From positions 796,501 through 860,500 of the forward strand of contig NC_011071.1 of the NCBI RefSeq assembly GCF_000020665.1: a stretch of 64,000 nt of DNA, read 5' to 3'. Source of the stretch: Stenotrophomonas maltophilia R551-3. GTDB lineage: Bacteria; Pseudomonadota; Gammaproteobacteria; Xanthomonadales; Xanthomonadaceae. The notes beneath the pieces are model-generated. The model saw only the letters and a program-made list of their open reading frames with translations. It was not told the DNA's origin and made no database searches. How positions within the stretch are numbered: the stretch's first letter is position 1; every line of letters begins with the position of its first letter. The position numbers and the translations under genes are program-made. Shown in pieces: positions 9,342 through 17,538 of this stretch.

Positions 9342-10934
9342 TCAGGCAGCTTCAGCAACAGCACCACTGCTGCTGCTCACCGACGAGCGGATCAGGTGGT
9401 CGAACGCACTCAATGCGGCGGTCGAACCGGCACCCATGGCAATGATGATCTGCTTGTAGGGTACCGTCGTGCAATCGCCAGCAGCGAACACGCCCGGCAG
9501 GTTGGTCTGGCCGCGGTCATCGATGACGACCTCGCCACGCGGCGACAGCGCCACGGTGTCCTTCAGCCACTCGGTGTTGGGCAGCAGGCCGATCTGCACG
9601 AAGATGCCTTCCAGCTCGACGCGGTGGGCGTCGCCGCCGACACGGTCCTTGTAGACCAGGCCGGTGACACGGCTGCCGTCGCCCAGCACTTCGGTGGTCT
9701 GTGCGCTGGTCAGCACGGTGACGTTGGCCAGGCTGCGCAGCTTCTTCTGCAGCACTTCGTCGGCGCGCAGGCTGGAATCGAACTCCAGCAGGGTTACATG
9801 CGACACGATGCCGGCCAGATCGATGGCCGCTTCCACGCCGGAGTTGCCGCCGCCGATCACCGCCACGCGCTTGCCCTTGAACAGCGGACCATCGCAGTGC
9901 GGGCAGTAGGCCACGCCCTTGTTGCGGTACTGGTCTTCGCCCGGCACATTCATCTGCCGCCAGCGCGCGCCGGTGGACAGGATCACCGAGCGCGACTTCA
10001 GTACCGCGCCGTTCTCCAGCTGCACCTGCACCAGGCCGTCTTCACCGGCCGGCACCAGCGCGCTGGCGCGCTGCAGGTCCATGATGTCCACCTCGTACTC
10101 GCGCACGTGCTGTTCCAGCGCCGTGGCCAGCTTCGGGCCTTCGGTCTCCTTCACCGAAATGAAGTTCTCGATCGCCATCGTGTCCAGCACCTGGCCACCG
10201 AAACGCTCGGCGGCGATGCCGGTGCGGATACCCTTGCGTGCAGCGTAGATCGCTGCTGCCGCGCCGGCCGGGCCACCGCCCACCACCAGCACGTCGAAGG
10301 CGTCCTTGGCGGCGATCTTCTCGGCATCGCGCTTGCTGGCATTGGTATCCAGCTTGGCCACGATCTGCTCGAGGGTCATGCGGCCCTGGTCGAACACTTC
10401 ACCGTTGAGGTACACGGTCGGCACCGACATGATCTCGCGCTTCTCGACTTCGTCCTGGAACAGGGCACCGTCGATGGCCACGTGCTGGATGCGCGGGTTG
10501 AGCACCGCGGCCAGGTTCAGCGCCTGCACCACGTCCGGGCAGTTCTGGCAGGAAAGCGAGAAGTAGGTTTCGAACTTGTATTCGCCTTCCAGGTTCTGCA
10601 CCTGCTCGATCAGCTCGGCGGTGGCCTTGGACGGATGACCGCCCACCTGCAGTAGCGCCAGCACCAGCGAGGTGAACTCGTGGCCCATCGGCAGGCCGGC
10701 GAAGGTCAGGTGGATATCCTGGCCCGGGGTACCCAGGTCGAAGGACGGCACGCGGCCCTGGCCATCGCGCAGGACCTGCAGCGTGATCTTGTCCGACAGG
10801 CTGTCCAGGGTCTGCAGCAGTTCCAGCATTTCCTGCGACTTGGCGCCGTCGTCGGCGTGCGCGGTGATCTGGATCGGGCGGGTCACGCGCTCCAGATAGG
10901 TCTTCAGCTGCGACTGCAGGTTGGCGTCCAACAT
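9342..10934 (-). CDS. ahpF: Alkyl hydroperoxide reductase subunit F
   Basis: A flavoprotein disulfide reductase of 530 aa that passes electrons from NADH to AhpC. The N-terminal tandem thioredoxin-fold domain carries SCQNCPDV near residue 130. The thioredoxin reductase-like part has an FAD-binding [17 protein letters not shown] near 218, the redox pair in [10 protein letters not shown] near 345, the NAD-binding [15 protein letters not shown] near 360, and AAGDCT near 490. AGGAGAT precedes the ATG. It lies between ahpC and oxyR on one strand, so peroxide induction via OxyR is expected. Confidence 0.97.
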   Translation of the reverse strand: MLDANLQSQLKTYLERVTRPIQITAHADDGAKSQEMLELLQTLDSLSDKITLQVLRDGQGRVPSFDLGTPGQDIHLTFAGLPMGHEFTSLVLALLQVGGHPSKATAELIEQVQNLEGEYKFETYFSLSCQNCPDVVQALNLAAVLNPRIQHVAIDGALFQDEVEKREIMSVPTVYLNGEVFDQGRMTLEQIVAKLDTNASKRDAEKIAAKDAFDVLVVGGGPAGAAAAIYAARKGIRTGIAAERFGGQVLDTMAIENFISVKETEGPKLATALEQHVREYEVDIMDLQRASALVPAGEDGLVQVQLENGAVLKSRSVILSTGARWRQMNVPGEDQYRNKGVAYCPHCDGPLFKGKRVAVIGGGNSGVEAAIDLAGIVSHVTLLEFDSSLRADEVLQKKLRSLANVTVLTSAQTTEVLGDGSRVTGLVYKDRVGGDAHRVELEGIFVQIGLLPNTEWLKDTVALSPRGEVVIDDRGQTNLPGVFAAGDCTTVPYKQIIIAMGAGSTAALSAFDHLIRSSVSSSSGAVAEAA

Positions 10935-11007
10935 CGGGTCATCTCCTGGCTTCAGGCAAACAGGGGGCGTGGCACCGCTGTAGAAGGTAGCGGACCAACA
11001 GGGGGTA

Positions 11008-11086
11008 GGGGTGAACCCAAGACAGCGACCGTGGAAGGGGCTGGCTGGCCAAGGCGGGCGAGCGTTGGCTGTCTTGGGTTCACCCC
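11008..11086. repeat. Inverted repeat in the ahpC-ahpF gap
   Basis: A perfect 19-base inverted repeat: GGGGTGAACCCAAGACAGC (11008-11026) pairs with its complement at 11068-11086, enclosing a 41-base GC-rich loop. A second hairpin (GCCGTGGC with GCCACGGC, about 11126-11146) lies closer to ahpC. No gene is visible in 10935-11160. The structure could reduce read-through so that AhpC is made in excess over AhpF. Confidence 0.75.
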
Positions 11087-11160
11087 CACGCCGGCGGGGG
11101 GGGCCGGCACGGGGATGAAGGGCGCGCCGTGGCGTGGGGCCACGGCAGGCCGGTACTGCT

Positions 11161-11724
11161 TTAGATCTTGCCGACCAGGTCCAGCGACGGGGTCAGGGTC
11201 TTCTCGCCTTCCTTCCACTTGGCCGGGCACACCTGGTTCGGGTTGGCGGCGGTGAACTGGGCAGCCTTCAGCTTGCGCAGGGTCTCGGAGACGTCACGGG
11301 CGATCTCGTTGGAGTGGATCTCCAGGGTCTTGATCACGCCTTCCGGGTTGATGATGAAGGTGCCGCGCAGGGCCAGGCCTTCTTCCGGAATGTGCACGCC
11401 GAAGGCGTTGGTCAGCTGGTGGGTCGGGTCGCCGACCAGCGGGAACTGGGCCTTGCCGACGGCCGGCGAGGTTTCGTGCCACACCTTGTGCGAGAAGTGG
11501 GTGTCGGTGGTGACGATATAGACCTCGGCGCCGGCCTTCTTGAACTCGGCGTAATGGTCAGCGGCGTCTTCGATCTCGGTCGGGCAGTTGAAGGTGAAGG
11601 CGGCCGGCATGAAGATCAGGACCGACCACTGGCCCTTCAGGGTGCTGTCGGAAACCTTGATGAACTCGCCATTCAGGTAAGCATTGGCTTCGAACGGCTG
11701 GATCTGGGTGTTGATCAGGGACAT
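11161..11724 (-). CDS. ahpC: Alkyl hydroperoxide reductase subunit C (2-Cys peroxiredoxin)
   Basis: A typical 2-Cys peroxiredoxin of 187 aa that reduces H2O2, organic peroxides and peroxynitrite. The peroxidatic Cys lies in [10 protein letters not shown] near residue 47, and the resolving Cys in NQVCPAKW near 166. The motif reads AAFTFNC where E. coli has ADFTFVC; I believe the Xanthomonas proteins share this variant. AGAGGA precedes the ATG. It is the first gene of the ahpC-ahpF-oxyR block and has the putative OxyR palindrome upstream. Confidence 0.97.
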   Translation of the reverse strand: MSLINTQIQPFEANAYLNGEFIKVSDSTLKGQWSVLIFMPAAFTFNCPTEIEDAADHYAEFKKAGAEVYIVTTDTHFSHKVWHETSPAVGKAQFPLVGDPTHQLTNAFGVHIPEEGLALRGTFIINPEGVIKTLEIHSNEIARDVSETLRKLKAAQFTAANPNQVCPAKWKEGEKTLTPSLDLVGKI

Positions 11725-11769
11725 CGTTATTCCTCTGGGTGAAGGGGAGTGGGTGAATCGACAGGACCT

Positions 11770-11799
11770 AGATTACCGACTCGCTATCGATAAGAACAA
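11770..11799 (-). promoter_or_regulatory. Candidate ahpC promoter
   Basis: On the minus strand, TTGTTC (11799-11794) and TAATCT (11775-11770) are separated by 18 bases and sit upstream of the ahpC start. The OxyR-type palindrome lies just upstream of the -35 element, the usual position for an activator. Confidence 0.5.
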
Positions 11800-11817
11800 T
11801 CCATTGATTGCATCTAT

Positions 11818-11838
11818 TTGATAGATGAAGTCTATCAA
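11818..11838. promoter_or_regulatory. Candidate OxyR-binding palindrome upstream of ahpC
   Basis: A perfect inverted repeat TTGATAGA-N5-TCTATCAA. It contains ATAG-N7-CTAT, the half-site pair of the E. coli OxyR consensus. The second half-site pair, expected seven bases further on, is poorly conserved, so this may be a single dimer site. Confidence 0.55.
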
Positions 11839-11980
11839 AATGTACTGAGCAGGCACTGAACCCGGACGCTTTCATCCTGCAACTGCCTGTGTGACAAGGA
11901 AAATCTTCCGGAACGGCTGAATAGGGCCAATAGTCCCTCCTTATCCCGTCGGGCAGAACCTGAACGGATTGCAGCCTTTT

Positions 11981-12065
11981 GTAGAGTCGAGCCATGCTCG
12001 AGTGCGGGCCTGTGGATGTGTAGCTCGACTGCGGCAGAAGCAGCCGAGCATGGGCTCGGCTCTAC
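11981..12065. repeat. SMAG-type composite upstream of prmC
   Basis: It starts with GTAGAGTCGAGCCATGCTCG and ends with GAGCATGGGCTCGGCTCTAC, with a further GTAG-beginning arm between (near 12020). It ends ten bases before the prmC start and so lies in the prmC leader. Confidence 0.8.
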
Positions 12066-12074
12066 AATTGCGGC

Positions 12075-12932
12075 ATGTATTTCCAAACCGAACCCACCCT
12101 GCGCCAGGTCGTGGCCGAGGCCAGTGCCCGCCTGGGCGGCGTCGAGGCTCGCCACGAGGCCGAACTGCTGTTGTTGCACGTGCTGGATTGCCCGCGCAGC
12201 TGGCTGTTCGCGCATGCCACCGATCCGCTGGACGCCAATGACCAGGCCGCCTTCGAGGCGTTGCTGGCCCGCCGCGTGGCCGGTGAGCCGGTCGCCTACC
12301 TGACCGGCCGCCGCGGTTTCTGGACGCTGGACCTGGAAGTCGATCCGGCCACGCTGATCCCGCGTCCGGAAACCGAGCTGCTGGTCGAGCTGGCATTGGA
12401 GCGCCTGCCACAGGACCGCGCGCTGCAGCTGGCCGACCTCGGCACTGGCAGCGGCGCGATCGCCTTGGCACTGGCCAGCGAACGGCCCCAAGCGCAGGTG
12501 CTGGCCACCGATGCCAGCCCGGGTGCACTGACCGTGGCTGCGCGCAATGCCGCCCGCCATGAACTGGGCAACGTCCGCTTCGCCGAGGGCGGGCACGACT
12601 GGTATGCGCCGCTGCAGGGTGCACGCTTCGACCTGATCGCCAGCAACCCGCCATACATCGCCAGCGACGACCCGCATCTGGAGCAGGGCGACCTGCGTTT
12701 TGAACCGGCTACCGCGCTGGCCTCCGGCGTGGATGGCCTGGACGACATCCGTCGCATCGTCGACGGCGGCCAGGCCCACCTGCTGCCCGGCGGTTGGCTG
12801 CTGATCGAGCACGGTTGGGACCAGGGCGCGGCGATCCGCGCGCTGTTCGACGCCGCCGGTTTTGCGGAGGTGCAGACCGTGCAGGACCTGGAGCAGCGCG
12901 ACCGCATCACCCTGGGCCGGCGTCCGGCCTAG
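12075..12932 (+). CDS. prmC: Release factor glutamine N5-methyltransferase PrmC
   Basis: A protein of 285 aa that methylates the Gln of the GGQ motif in RF1 and RF2. Its RF1 target (prfA) is at 41809 in this window. The N-terminal helical bundle (residues 1-75) is followed by a SAM-binding domain with [14 protein letters not shown] near 123 and the NPPY catalytic motif in ASNPPYIAS near 193. IPRPETE near 95 is also diagnostic. Transcription must pass through a SMAG repeat ten bases upstream of the ATG, and there is little room for a promoter between the two. Confidence 0.95.
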   Translation: MYFQTEPTLRQVVAEASARLGGVEARHEAELLLLHVLDCPRSWLFAHATDPLDANDQAAFEALLARRVAGEPVAYLTGRRGFWTLDLEVDPATLIPRPETELLVELALERLPQDRALQLADLGTGSGAIALALASERPQAQVLATDASPGALTVAARNAARHELGNVRFAEGGHDWYAPLQGARFDLIASNPPYIASDDPHLEQGDLRFEPATALASGVDGLDDIRRIVDGGQAHLLPGGWLLIEHGWDQGAAIRALFDAAGFAEVQTVQDLEQRDRITLGRRPA

Positions 12933-12980
12933 AATGGAGGTTCTCCTGCCCCGGCAGGGCATCACCCTGGAGCTGCAAGC

Positions 12981-13922
12981 ATGCGTACGCTGTACCCCGC
13001 CATCACCCCCTACGACGTTGGCACCCTGAAGGTCGACGACCGCCACACGCTGTACTTCGAACAGTGCGGCAACCCGGATGGCAAGCCGGTGGTGATGCTG
13101 CACGGTGGCCCGGGCGGTGGTTGCAGCGACAAGATGCGCCAGTTCCACGACCCGTCCAAGTACCGCATCATCCTGTTCGACCAGCGCGGTGCCGGCCGTT
13201 CCACGCCGCACGCCGACCTGGTGGACAACACCACCTGGGACCTCGTCGCCGATATCGAGAAGCTGCGCGAGCACCTGAAGGTTGATCGCTGGCAGGTGTT
13301 CGGCGGCAGCTGGGGCTCTACCCTGGCACTGGCCTATGCCGAAACCCACCCGCAGCGCGTGACCGAACTGGTCCTGCGCGGCATCTTCATGCTGCGCCGC
13401 TGGGAGCTGGAGTGGTTCTACCAGGAAGGCGCCAACCGCCTGTTCCCGGATGCGTGGGAGCACTACCTGAAGCCGATCCCGTCGGTGGAGCGCCACGACC
13501 TGATCTCGGCCTTCCACCGCCGCCTGACCAGTGACGACGAAACCACCCGCCTGGACGCCGCCAAGGCCTGGGCGGTGTGGGAAGGCGCGACCAGCTTCCT
13601 GCACGTCGATGATGACTTCATCAACAGCCACGAAGACCCGCACTTCGCGCTGGCCTTCGCGCGCATCGAGAACCATTACTTCGTCAACGGCGGCTTCTTC
13701 GAGGTGGAAGACCAGCTGCTGCGCGACGCACATCGCATCGTCGATATCCCGGGCGTGATCGTGCACGGCCGCTACGACGTGGTCTGCCCGCTGGCCAACG
13801 CCTGGGACCTGACCAAGGTGTGGCCGAAGGCCAAGCTGGAAATCACGCCGGCCTCGGGGCATTCGGCGTTCGAAGCCGAGAACGTGGACGCGCTGGTGCG
13901 CGCGACGGATAGCTTCGCCTGA
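12981..13922 (+). CDS. pip: Proline iminopeptidase
   Basis: An alpha/beta-hydrolase of 313 aa of peptidase family S33 that removes N-terminal proline from peptides in the cytoplasm. HGGPGGG near residue 41 forms the oxyanion region. The nucleophile elbow is GGSWGSTLAL with Ser near 111, the acid is in the GRYDVVCP segment near 265, and the His is in SGHSAFE near 293. The length and motifs match the Xanthomonas enzyme whose structure is known. It lies 48 bases after prmC on the same strand. Confidence 0.94.
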   Translation: MRTLYPAITPYDVGTLKVDDRHTLYFEQCGNPDGKPVVMLHGGPGGGCSDKMRQFHDPSKYRIILFDQRGAGRSTPHADLVDNTTWDLVADIEKLREHLKVDRWQVFGGSWGSTLALAYAETHPQRVTELVLRGIFMLRRWELEWFYQEGANRLFPDAWEHYLKPIPSVERHDLISAFHRRLTSDDETTRLDAAKAWAVWEGATSFLHVDDDFINSHEDPHFALAFARIENHYFVNGGFFEVEDQLLRDAHRIVDIPGVIVHGRYDVVCPLANAWDLTKVWPKAKLEITPASGHSAFEAENVDALVRATDSFA

Positions 13923-13936
13923 TCGTTGATTGCCCA

Positions 13937-13975
13937 GGGGTCGGATCCCTTTCCTGCGGAAAGGGCTCTGACCCC
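13937..13975. terminator. Long hairpin between convergent pip and the LysR gene
   Basis: GGGGTCGGATCCCTTTCC (13937-13954) pairs, with three mismatches, with GGAAAGGGCTCTGACCCC (13958-13975) around a TGC loop. It lacks a T-run but sits directly after the pip stop. It may be a repeat-derived bidirectional terminator. Confidence 0.5.
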
Positions 13976-13988
13976 GAGCGGCAACCCC

Positions 13989-14011
13989 ATCCACGCACGG
14001 CGTGGATCTAC
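13989..14011. repeat. SMAG-type monomer (ATCCACG stem), inverted
   Basis: ATCCACGC-ACG-GCGTGGAT followed by CTAC: a GTAG-class hairpin read from the minus strand. Its stem sequence differs from the adjacent dimer. Confidence 0.7.
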
Positions 14012-14020
14012 CGCAGCCCG

Positions 14021-14093
14021 GTAGTGCCGGCCGCTGGCCGGCAACCCGGAAACGATTGCATCCACGCAGACGCCGGCCAGCGGCCGGCGCTAC
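14021..14093. repeat. SMAG-type dimer overlapping the LysR gene end
   Basis: GTAGTGCCGGCCGCTGGCCG faces its complement, which ends in GCCGGCGCTAC. The right end runs into the stop codon of the LysR gene at 14090. Confidence 0.85.
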
Positions 14094-14974
14094 CAATCCC
14101 CGGCCAGCAACGCGTCGGCCAGCACCTGCAGCTTCGGCGAATGCTGGCGCGAAGGCGGATAGATCAACGACAGCGCGCGGCTGCGGCCTTCGAATGGCTG
14201 CAGCACGCGTTGCAGGCGGCCATCGGCCAGCGCGTCGGCCACCGCGAAATCCATCACCTGCACGATGCCGATGCCAGAAATTGCTGCCTCCACCAGCGGG
14301 TCGCCGCAGTCAAACACCATCCGCGCCGGCGGCGTGACCTCCCGCAGTTGCCCGTCCTGCAGGAACTGCCAGTCCACCAGCCGGCCACTGCGCAGGTTGC
14401 GCACCGCCAGGCAGGCATGATCCTGCAGCGCGGCCACATCGTCCGGTGTGCCACAGCGGTCCAGATATTCCGGGCTGGCCACCGTCACCCAGCGTAGTGG
14501 CTTCAACGGGCGCGCCACCATGCGCTGGTCAGCGATGGTGCCGGTGCGCAGCGCGGCATCGAAGCCTTCCTCGACCAGATCGACCAGACGGTCGCTGAGC
14601 ACGGCTTCCACCTGCAGCTGCGGATGCTGCTGCAGCAACGGCCCAAGCAAAGGCACCAGCACCCTGCGCCCGAACATTGACGGCGCGCTGATCTTCAAGG
14701 TGCCCGAGGGCGTGCACGGACGGTCGGCTAACTGCCGCTCGGCATCGTCGAGGCCGGCCAGCAGCGGCGACACCTGTTCGACGAATTGGCGGCCGTCCGT
14801 CGTCAGCGCCACGTTGCGGGTGTTCCGCTGCAGCAGCTTTACACCGAGGGTGGCCTCCAGCCGTCCGATCGCGCGCGACAGGCCGGATTGGCTCAGGCCG
14901 AGCTGGCCGGCGGCCACGGTGAAACTGCGCGCTTCGGCCACCTGCACCAGCATGCGCACTGCATTGAGGTCCAT
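14090..14974 (-). CDS. LysR-family transcriptional regulator
   Basis: A LysR-type regulator of 294 aa with the N-terminal winged helix (LGLSQSGLSRAIGRLEATLG near residues 26-45) and a substrate-binding domain beginning around residue 90. It resembles the large group with GTLKISAPSMFGRRVLVP that often controls a divergent gene. Starts at 14989 or 15001 are also possible; none has a strong ribosome-binding site, and 14974 is chosen because the protein then begins MDLNAVRM like its relatives. A LysR-type box lies between it and the divergent MFS exporter, its likely target. Confidence 0.88.
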   Translation of the reverse strand: MDLNAVRMLVQVAEARSFTVAAGQLGLSQSGLSRAIGRLEATLGVKLLQRNTRNVALTTDGRQFVEQVSPLLAGLDDAERQLADRPCTPSGTLKISAPSMFGRRVLVPLLGPLLQQHPQLQVEAVLSDRLVDLVEEGFDAALRTGTIADQRMVARPLKPLRWVTVASPEYLDRCGTPDDVAALQDHACLAVRNLRSGRLVDWQFLQDGQLREVTPPARMVFDCGDPLVEAAISGIGIVQVMDFAVADALADGRLQRVLQPFEGRSRALSLIYPPSRQHSPKLQVLADALLAGDW

Positions 14975-15026
14975 CGAGGCTGCATTCATGCCGAAAATCA
15001 TGACAGATATGGTTGGGGAGGGGTTT

Positions 15027-15046
15027 ATTGATTGGCTCGCATCAAT
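15027..15046. promoter_or_regulatory. LysR-type box between the regulator and exporter genes
   Basis: ATTGAT-N8-ATCAAT is a perfect inverted repeat containing T-N11-A, the signature of LysR-type operators. It lies in the divergent intergenic region, as expected for an autoregulating LysR protein that also controls its neighbour. Confidence 0.6.
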
Positions 15047-15079
15047 GAGACTGCGCTCCCCCACCGCGCCAGACCGCCG

Positions 15080-16498
15080 ATGCCTCCCCTCAAATACCCG
15101 CGCTGGGCGCTGACCCTGCTGGCCACCGCCCAGCTGATCATCGCCCTGGATGCCACCATCATCTTCGTTGCCCTGCATGACATGGGCCGCGCGCTGCAGA
15201 TCAACGCGCAGCAGCTGCAATGGGTGGTCAGTGCCTACACCGTGGCCTTCGGCGGCAGCCTGCTGCTGGGTGGCCGTGCCGCCGACCTGATCGGCCGCCG
15301 CCGCTTCTACCGGCTGGGCATGCTGCTGTTCGCGCTGGCCTCGCTGCTCGGTGCGCTGGCGCCGAATGCCACGCTGTTGATCATCGCGCGTGCGGCACAG
15401 GGCATCGGCGCGGCGTTGCTGTTCCCCGCCACGCTGGCGCTGATCAACACGCTGTACGCCGAAGGCCCGGTGCGCAACCGTGCGCTGGCGATCTGGAGCA
15501 TGGCCAGCGCGGTGGGCCTGGCGCTGGGCACGCTGCTCGGTGGCGTGCTGACCCAGGCGTTCGGCTGGCCGGCGGTGCTGGCGGTGATCGTTCCGCTGGC
15601 CACGGCCTGCGCGGTCGCGGCCGGTGTGTGGTTGCCGGCCGATGGTCCACGCGTGCAGGGCCGTTCATTCGATCTGGCCGGTTGCCTCACCGTCACGGCT
15701 GGCGGCAGTCTGCTGGTCACCACCCTGGTGCAAGGGCCGGAGTGGGGCTGGACGGCGCCGGCCACGCTCATCTGCCTGCTGCTTTCCGCCGTACTGTTGA
15801 CGGTGTTCGTACAGATCGAAAAGCGCAGCCGCGATCCGCTGATGCAGTTTTCGCTGCTGCGCCTGCCCGGCCTGCGCGCGGCGCTCGGCCTGACATTTGC
15901 CTTCATGAGCAGCTATGGCGTGCAGTACTACTTCCTGGCGCTCTACTTCCAGGATGGCTATGGCTGGAGTCCGCTGCAGGCGGGCATGGCCTTCCTGCTG
16001 CCGACATTGGTGTGTACCTTCGGCATCCGTATTGCCGAACGCATGCTGCGGCACCGTTCGCCACGGCAGGTACTGGCCTGGGGCTTCGCCGCCGGTGCCG
16101 TCGGCATCGCCGCGGTGGCGCTGGCGATGCCGCATGGCGCCAGCTACTGGCCGCTGTTGCCGGGCATCGTGGTGCTCAGCCTCGGCCAGGGCATGAGCTG
16201 GACGGCGATGTGGATCGTGGCCGGGCAGGGCGTGCCGGGTCCGCAGCAAGGCGTCGCGTCCGGCATGGCGGCCACCGCCCAGCAGATCGGCGGCGCCTTG
16301 GGATTGGCGGTACTGGTGATGGTCGCCAACGCCGCGCGCGGCACGCAGGCGGCAACCAGCCCTGATGCGCTGCAGGGCATGGTCAATGCACAGTACGGCG
16401 CCGCGCTGTTCGCCGCGCTCGGCGTGGTGATCGCGCTGGGCCTGCGCCGGGCGCCGGTAGACTCGGCAGCGACTGCCTGCCTGAGCACCGACGCATGA
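15080..16498 (+). CDS. MFS exporter, DHA2-like drug transporter family
   Basis: A membrane protein of 472 aa with about 14 hydrophobic segments, as in EmrB/QacA-type transporters. ALDATIIFVALHDM in the first segment is the family's motif D1 region. GGRAADLIGRRRFY near residue 75 is motif A. It probably exports toxic compounds or drugs in exchange for protons. A TTG start at 15032 is possible, but the ATG at 15080 is preferred because the LysR-type box would otherwise lie inside the gene. It is divergent from the LysR gene and overlaps the next gene by four bases. Confidence 0.88.
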   Translation: MPPLKYPRWALTLLATAQLIIALDATIIFVALHDMGRALQINAQQLQWVVSAYTVAFGGSLLLGGRAADLIGRRRFYRLGMLLFALASLLGALAPNATLLIIARAAQGIGAALLFPATLALINTLYAEGPVRNRALAIWSMASAVGLALGTLLGGVLTQAFGWPAVLAVIVPLATACAVAAGVWLPADGPRVQGRSFDLAGCLTVTAGGSLLVTTLVQGPEWGWTAPATLICLLLSAVLLTVFVQIEKRSRDPLMQFSLLRLPGLRAALGLTFAFMSSYGVQYYFLALYFQDGYGWSPLQAGMAFLLPTLVCTFGIRIAERMLRHRSPRQVLAWGFAAGAVGIAAVALAMPHGASYWPLLPGIVVLSLGQGMSWTAMWIVAGQGVPGPQQGVASGMAATAQQIGGALGLAVLVMVANAARGTQAATSPDALQGMVNAQYGAALFAALGVVIALGLRRAPVDSAATACLSTDA

Positions 16499-17166
16499 TC
16501 GAACTGCTGGACCTGCAACAGACCCTGCATGCCTTCGCCGCCTGCAACGATGAGGATGCGGTGTATGCCTCCTTCGGTTGGGTGCACGCCACCGATGGCG
16601 ATCTGCTGCAGGCGCGTTTCTGGTTGCCGGCCGATGAAGAAGCAGCGTTCGACGACGACAGCGATGTTCCTGCCCGCGCGCGCGCGCTGGGCCTGTCCAG
16701 CTATCTTGAACCGGCGACCTTCGCCGACGTGCTCGACGTGCAGAAGCGGCAACGCCCACTGTCCACACTGGCCGATTATGCGCAGGCGCTGGCGTACTAC
16801 GCCGAGTACGACGCGTTCCAGCAGGTCGATGGCATCGACGAGGCCCTGGGCGAAGCGGGTGCTGAGGAACAGGCGGCTGCGCGCGAGGCAGGGGTGGGCG
16901 AAGGCATCTTCGCTTCGTTCGACCTGTGCATGGTGGCGTGCCCGGTAGACCAGCTGAAGGCCGCTGCGCAGCGCGTGGCGCACGTGCTGGAAATCCCGGT
17001 AGGCGAAGCATTGGCGCGCTGCCGCTCGTTGCCGTTGGCGCTCGGTGAAGGACTGGATCGCAACCGTGCGCAGGCGATCAAGGATGACTTCGACGCCATC
17101 GGTGCGACCGTGCAGGTGCACGGGTTCAAGCCGTTCCCGTGGATGGACGCGCCCGTATTGCGGTAG
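16495..17166 (+). CDS. Uncharacterised 223-aa protein
   Basis: An acidic soluble protein of 223 aa that I do not recognise. It has no signal peptide or membrane segment. The last 60 residues (VAHVLEIPVGEALARCRS through QAIKDDFDAIGATVQVHGF) have the helix-turn-helix-strand pattern seen in ribosomal L7/L12-like C-terminal domains; this is a weak resemblance only. It overlaps the MFS gene by ATGA, so they are translationally coupled. The stop codon TAG is part of the GTAG end of a SMAG repeat. The final 28 codons and stop are duplicated downstream at 17309-17396 without a gene in front. Confidence 0.7.
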   Translation: MIELLDLQQTLHAFAACNDEDAVYASFGWVHATDGDLLQARFWLPADEEAAFDDDSDVPARARALGLSSYLEPATFADVLDVQKRQRPLSTLADYAQALAYYAEYDAFQQVDGIDEALGEAGAEEQAAAREAGVGEGIFASFDLCMVACPVDQLKAAAQRVAHVLEIPVGEALARCRSLPLALGEGLDRNRAQAIKDDFDAIGATVQVHGFKPFPWMDAPVLR

Positions 17167-17308
17167 TGCCGGCCGCTGGCCGGCAACCCCAAGGTCCGTT
17201 GGATCATTGCAGTTGCCGGCCAGCGGCCGGCGCTACCAAGCCTGGGTAAATCACCCGGCGGCCAGCAACTGCGGTTGCAGCGCGCTGAAAATCCGCGCCA
17301 GCCGCTCC
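17079..17308. repeat. 230-bp tandem duplication, unit 1
   Basis: It spans the last codons of the 223-aa protein gene, a SMAG dimer, and a dead copy of the 3' end of the opposite-strand amidohydrolase gene. It differs from unit 2 at five positions that I can count. Confidence 0.95.
17163..17236. repeat. SMAG-type dimer in duplication unit 1
   Basis: GTAGTGCCGGCCGCTGGCCG faces its complement, ending GCCGGCGCTAC. The TAG of its GTAG is the stop codon of the gene at 16495-17166. Confidence 0.85.
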
Positions 17309-17538
17309 CAAGGATGACTTCGACGCCATCGGTGCGACCTTGCAGGTGCACGGGTTCAAGTCGTTCCCGTGGATGGATGCGCCCGTATTGCGGTAGTGCC
17401 GGCCGCTGGCCGGCAACCCCAAGGTCCGTTGGATCATTGCAGTTGCCGGCCAGCGGCCGGCACTACCAAGCCTGGGTAAATCACCCGGCGGCCAGCAACT
17501 GCGGCTGCAGCGCGCTGAAAATCCGCGCCAGCCGCTCC
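17309..17538. repeat. 230-bp tandem duplication, unit 2
   Basis: A direct copy of unit 1. It begins with an orphan copy of the last codons of the 223-aa protein gene and ends inside the functional 3' end of the amidohydrolase gene (stop at 17481). It contains its own SMAG dimer. Confidence 0.95.
17393..17466. repeat. SMAG-type dimer in duplication unit 2
   Basis: Same arrangement as the copy 230 bases upstream, with one change in the right arm (GCACTAC instead of GCGCTAC). Confidence 0.85.

Noticed and set aside
11835..14096. A 753-codon minus-strand frame across prmC and pip
   Set aside because: Both plus-strand genes are clear enzymes with all catalytic motifs. The minus frame has no recognisable domain and runs through SMAG repeats.
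15032..15079. TTG start for the MFS exporter at 15032
   Set aside because: It would place the LysR-type box inside the coding region and add 16 residues that are not typical of the family; the ATG at 15080 is better.
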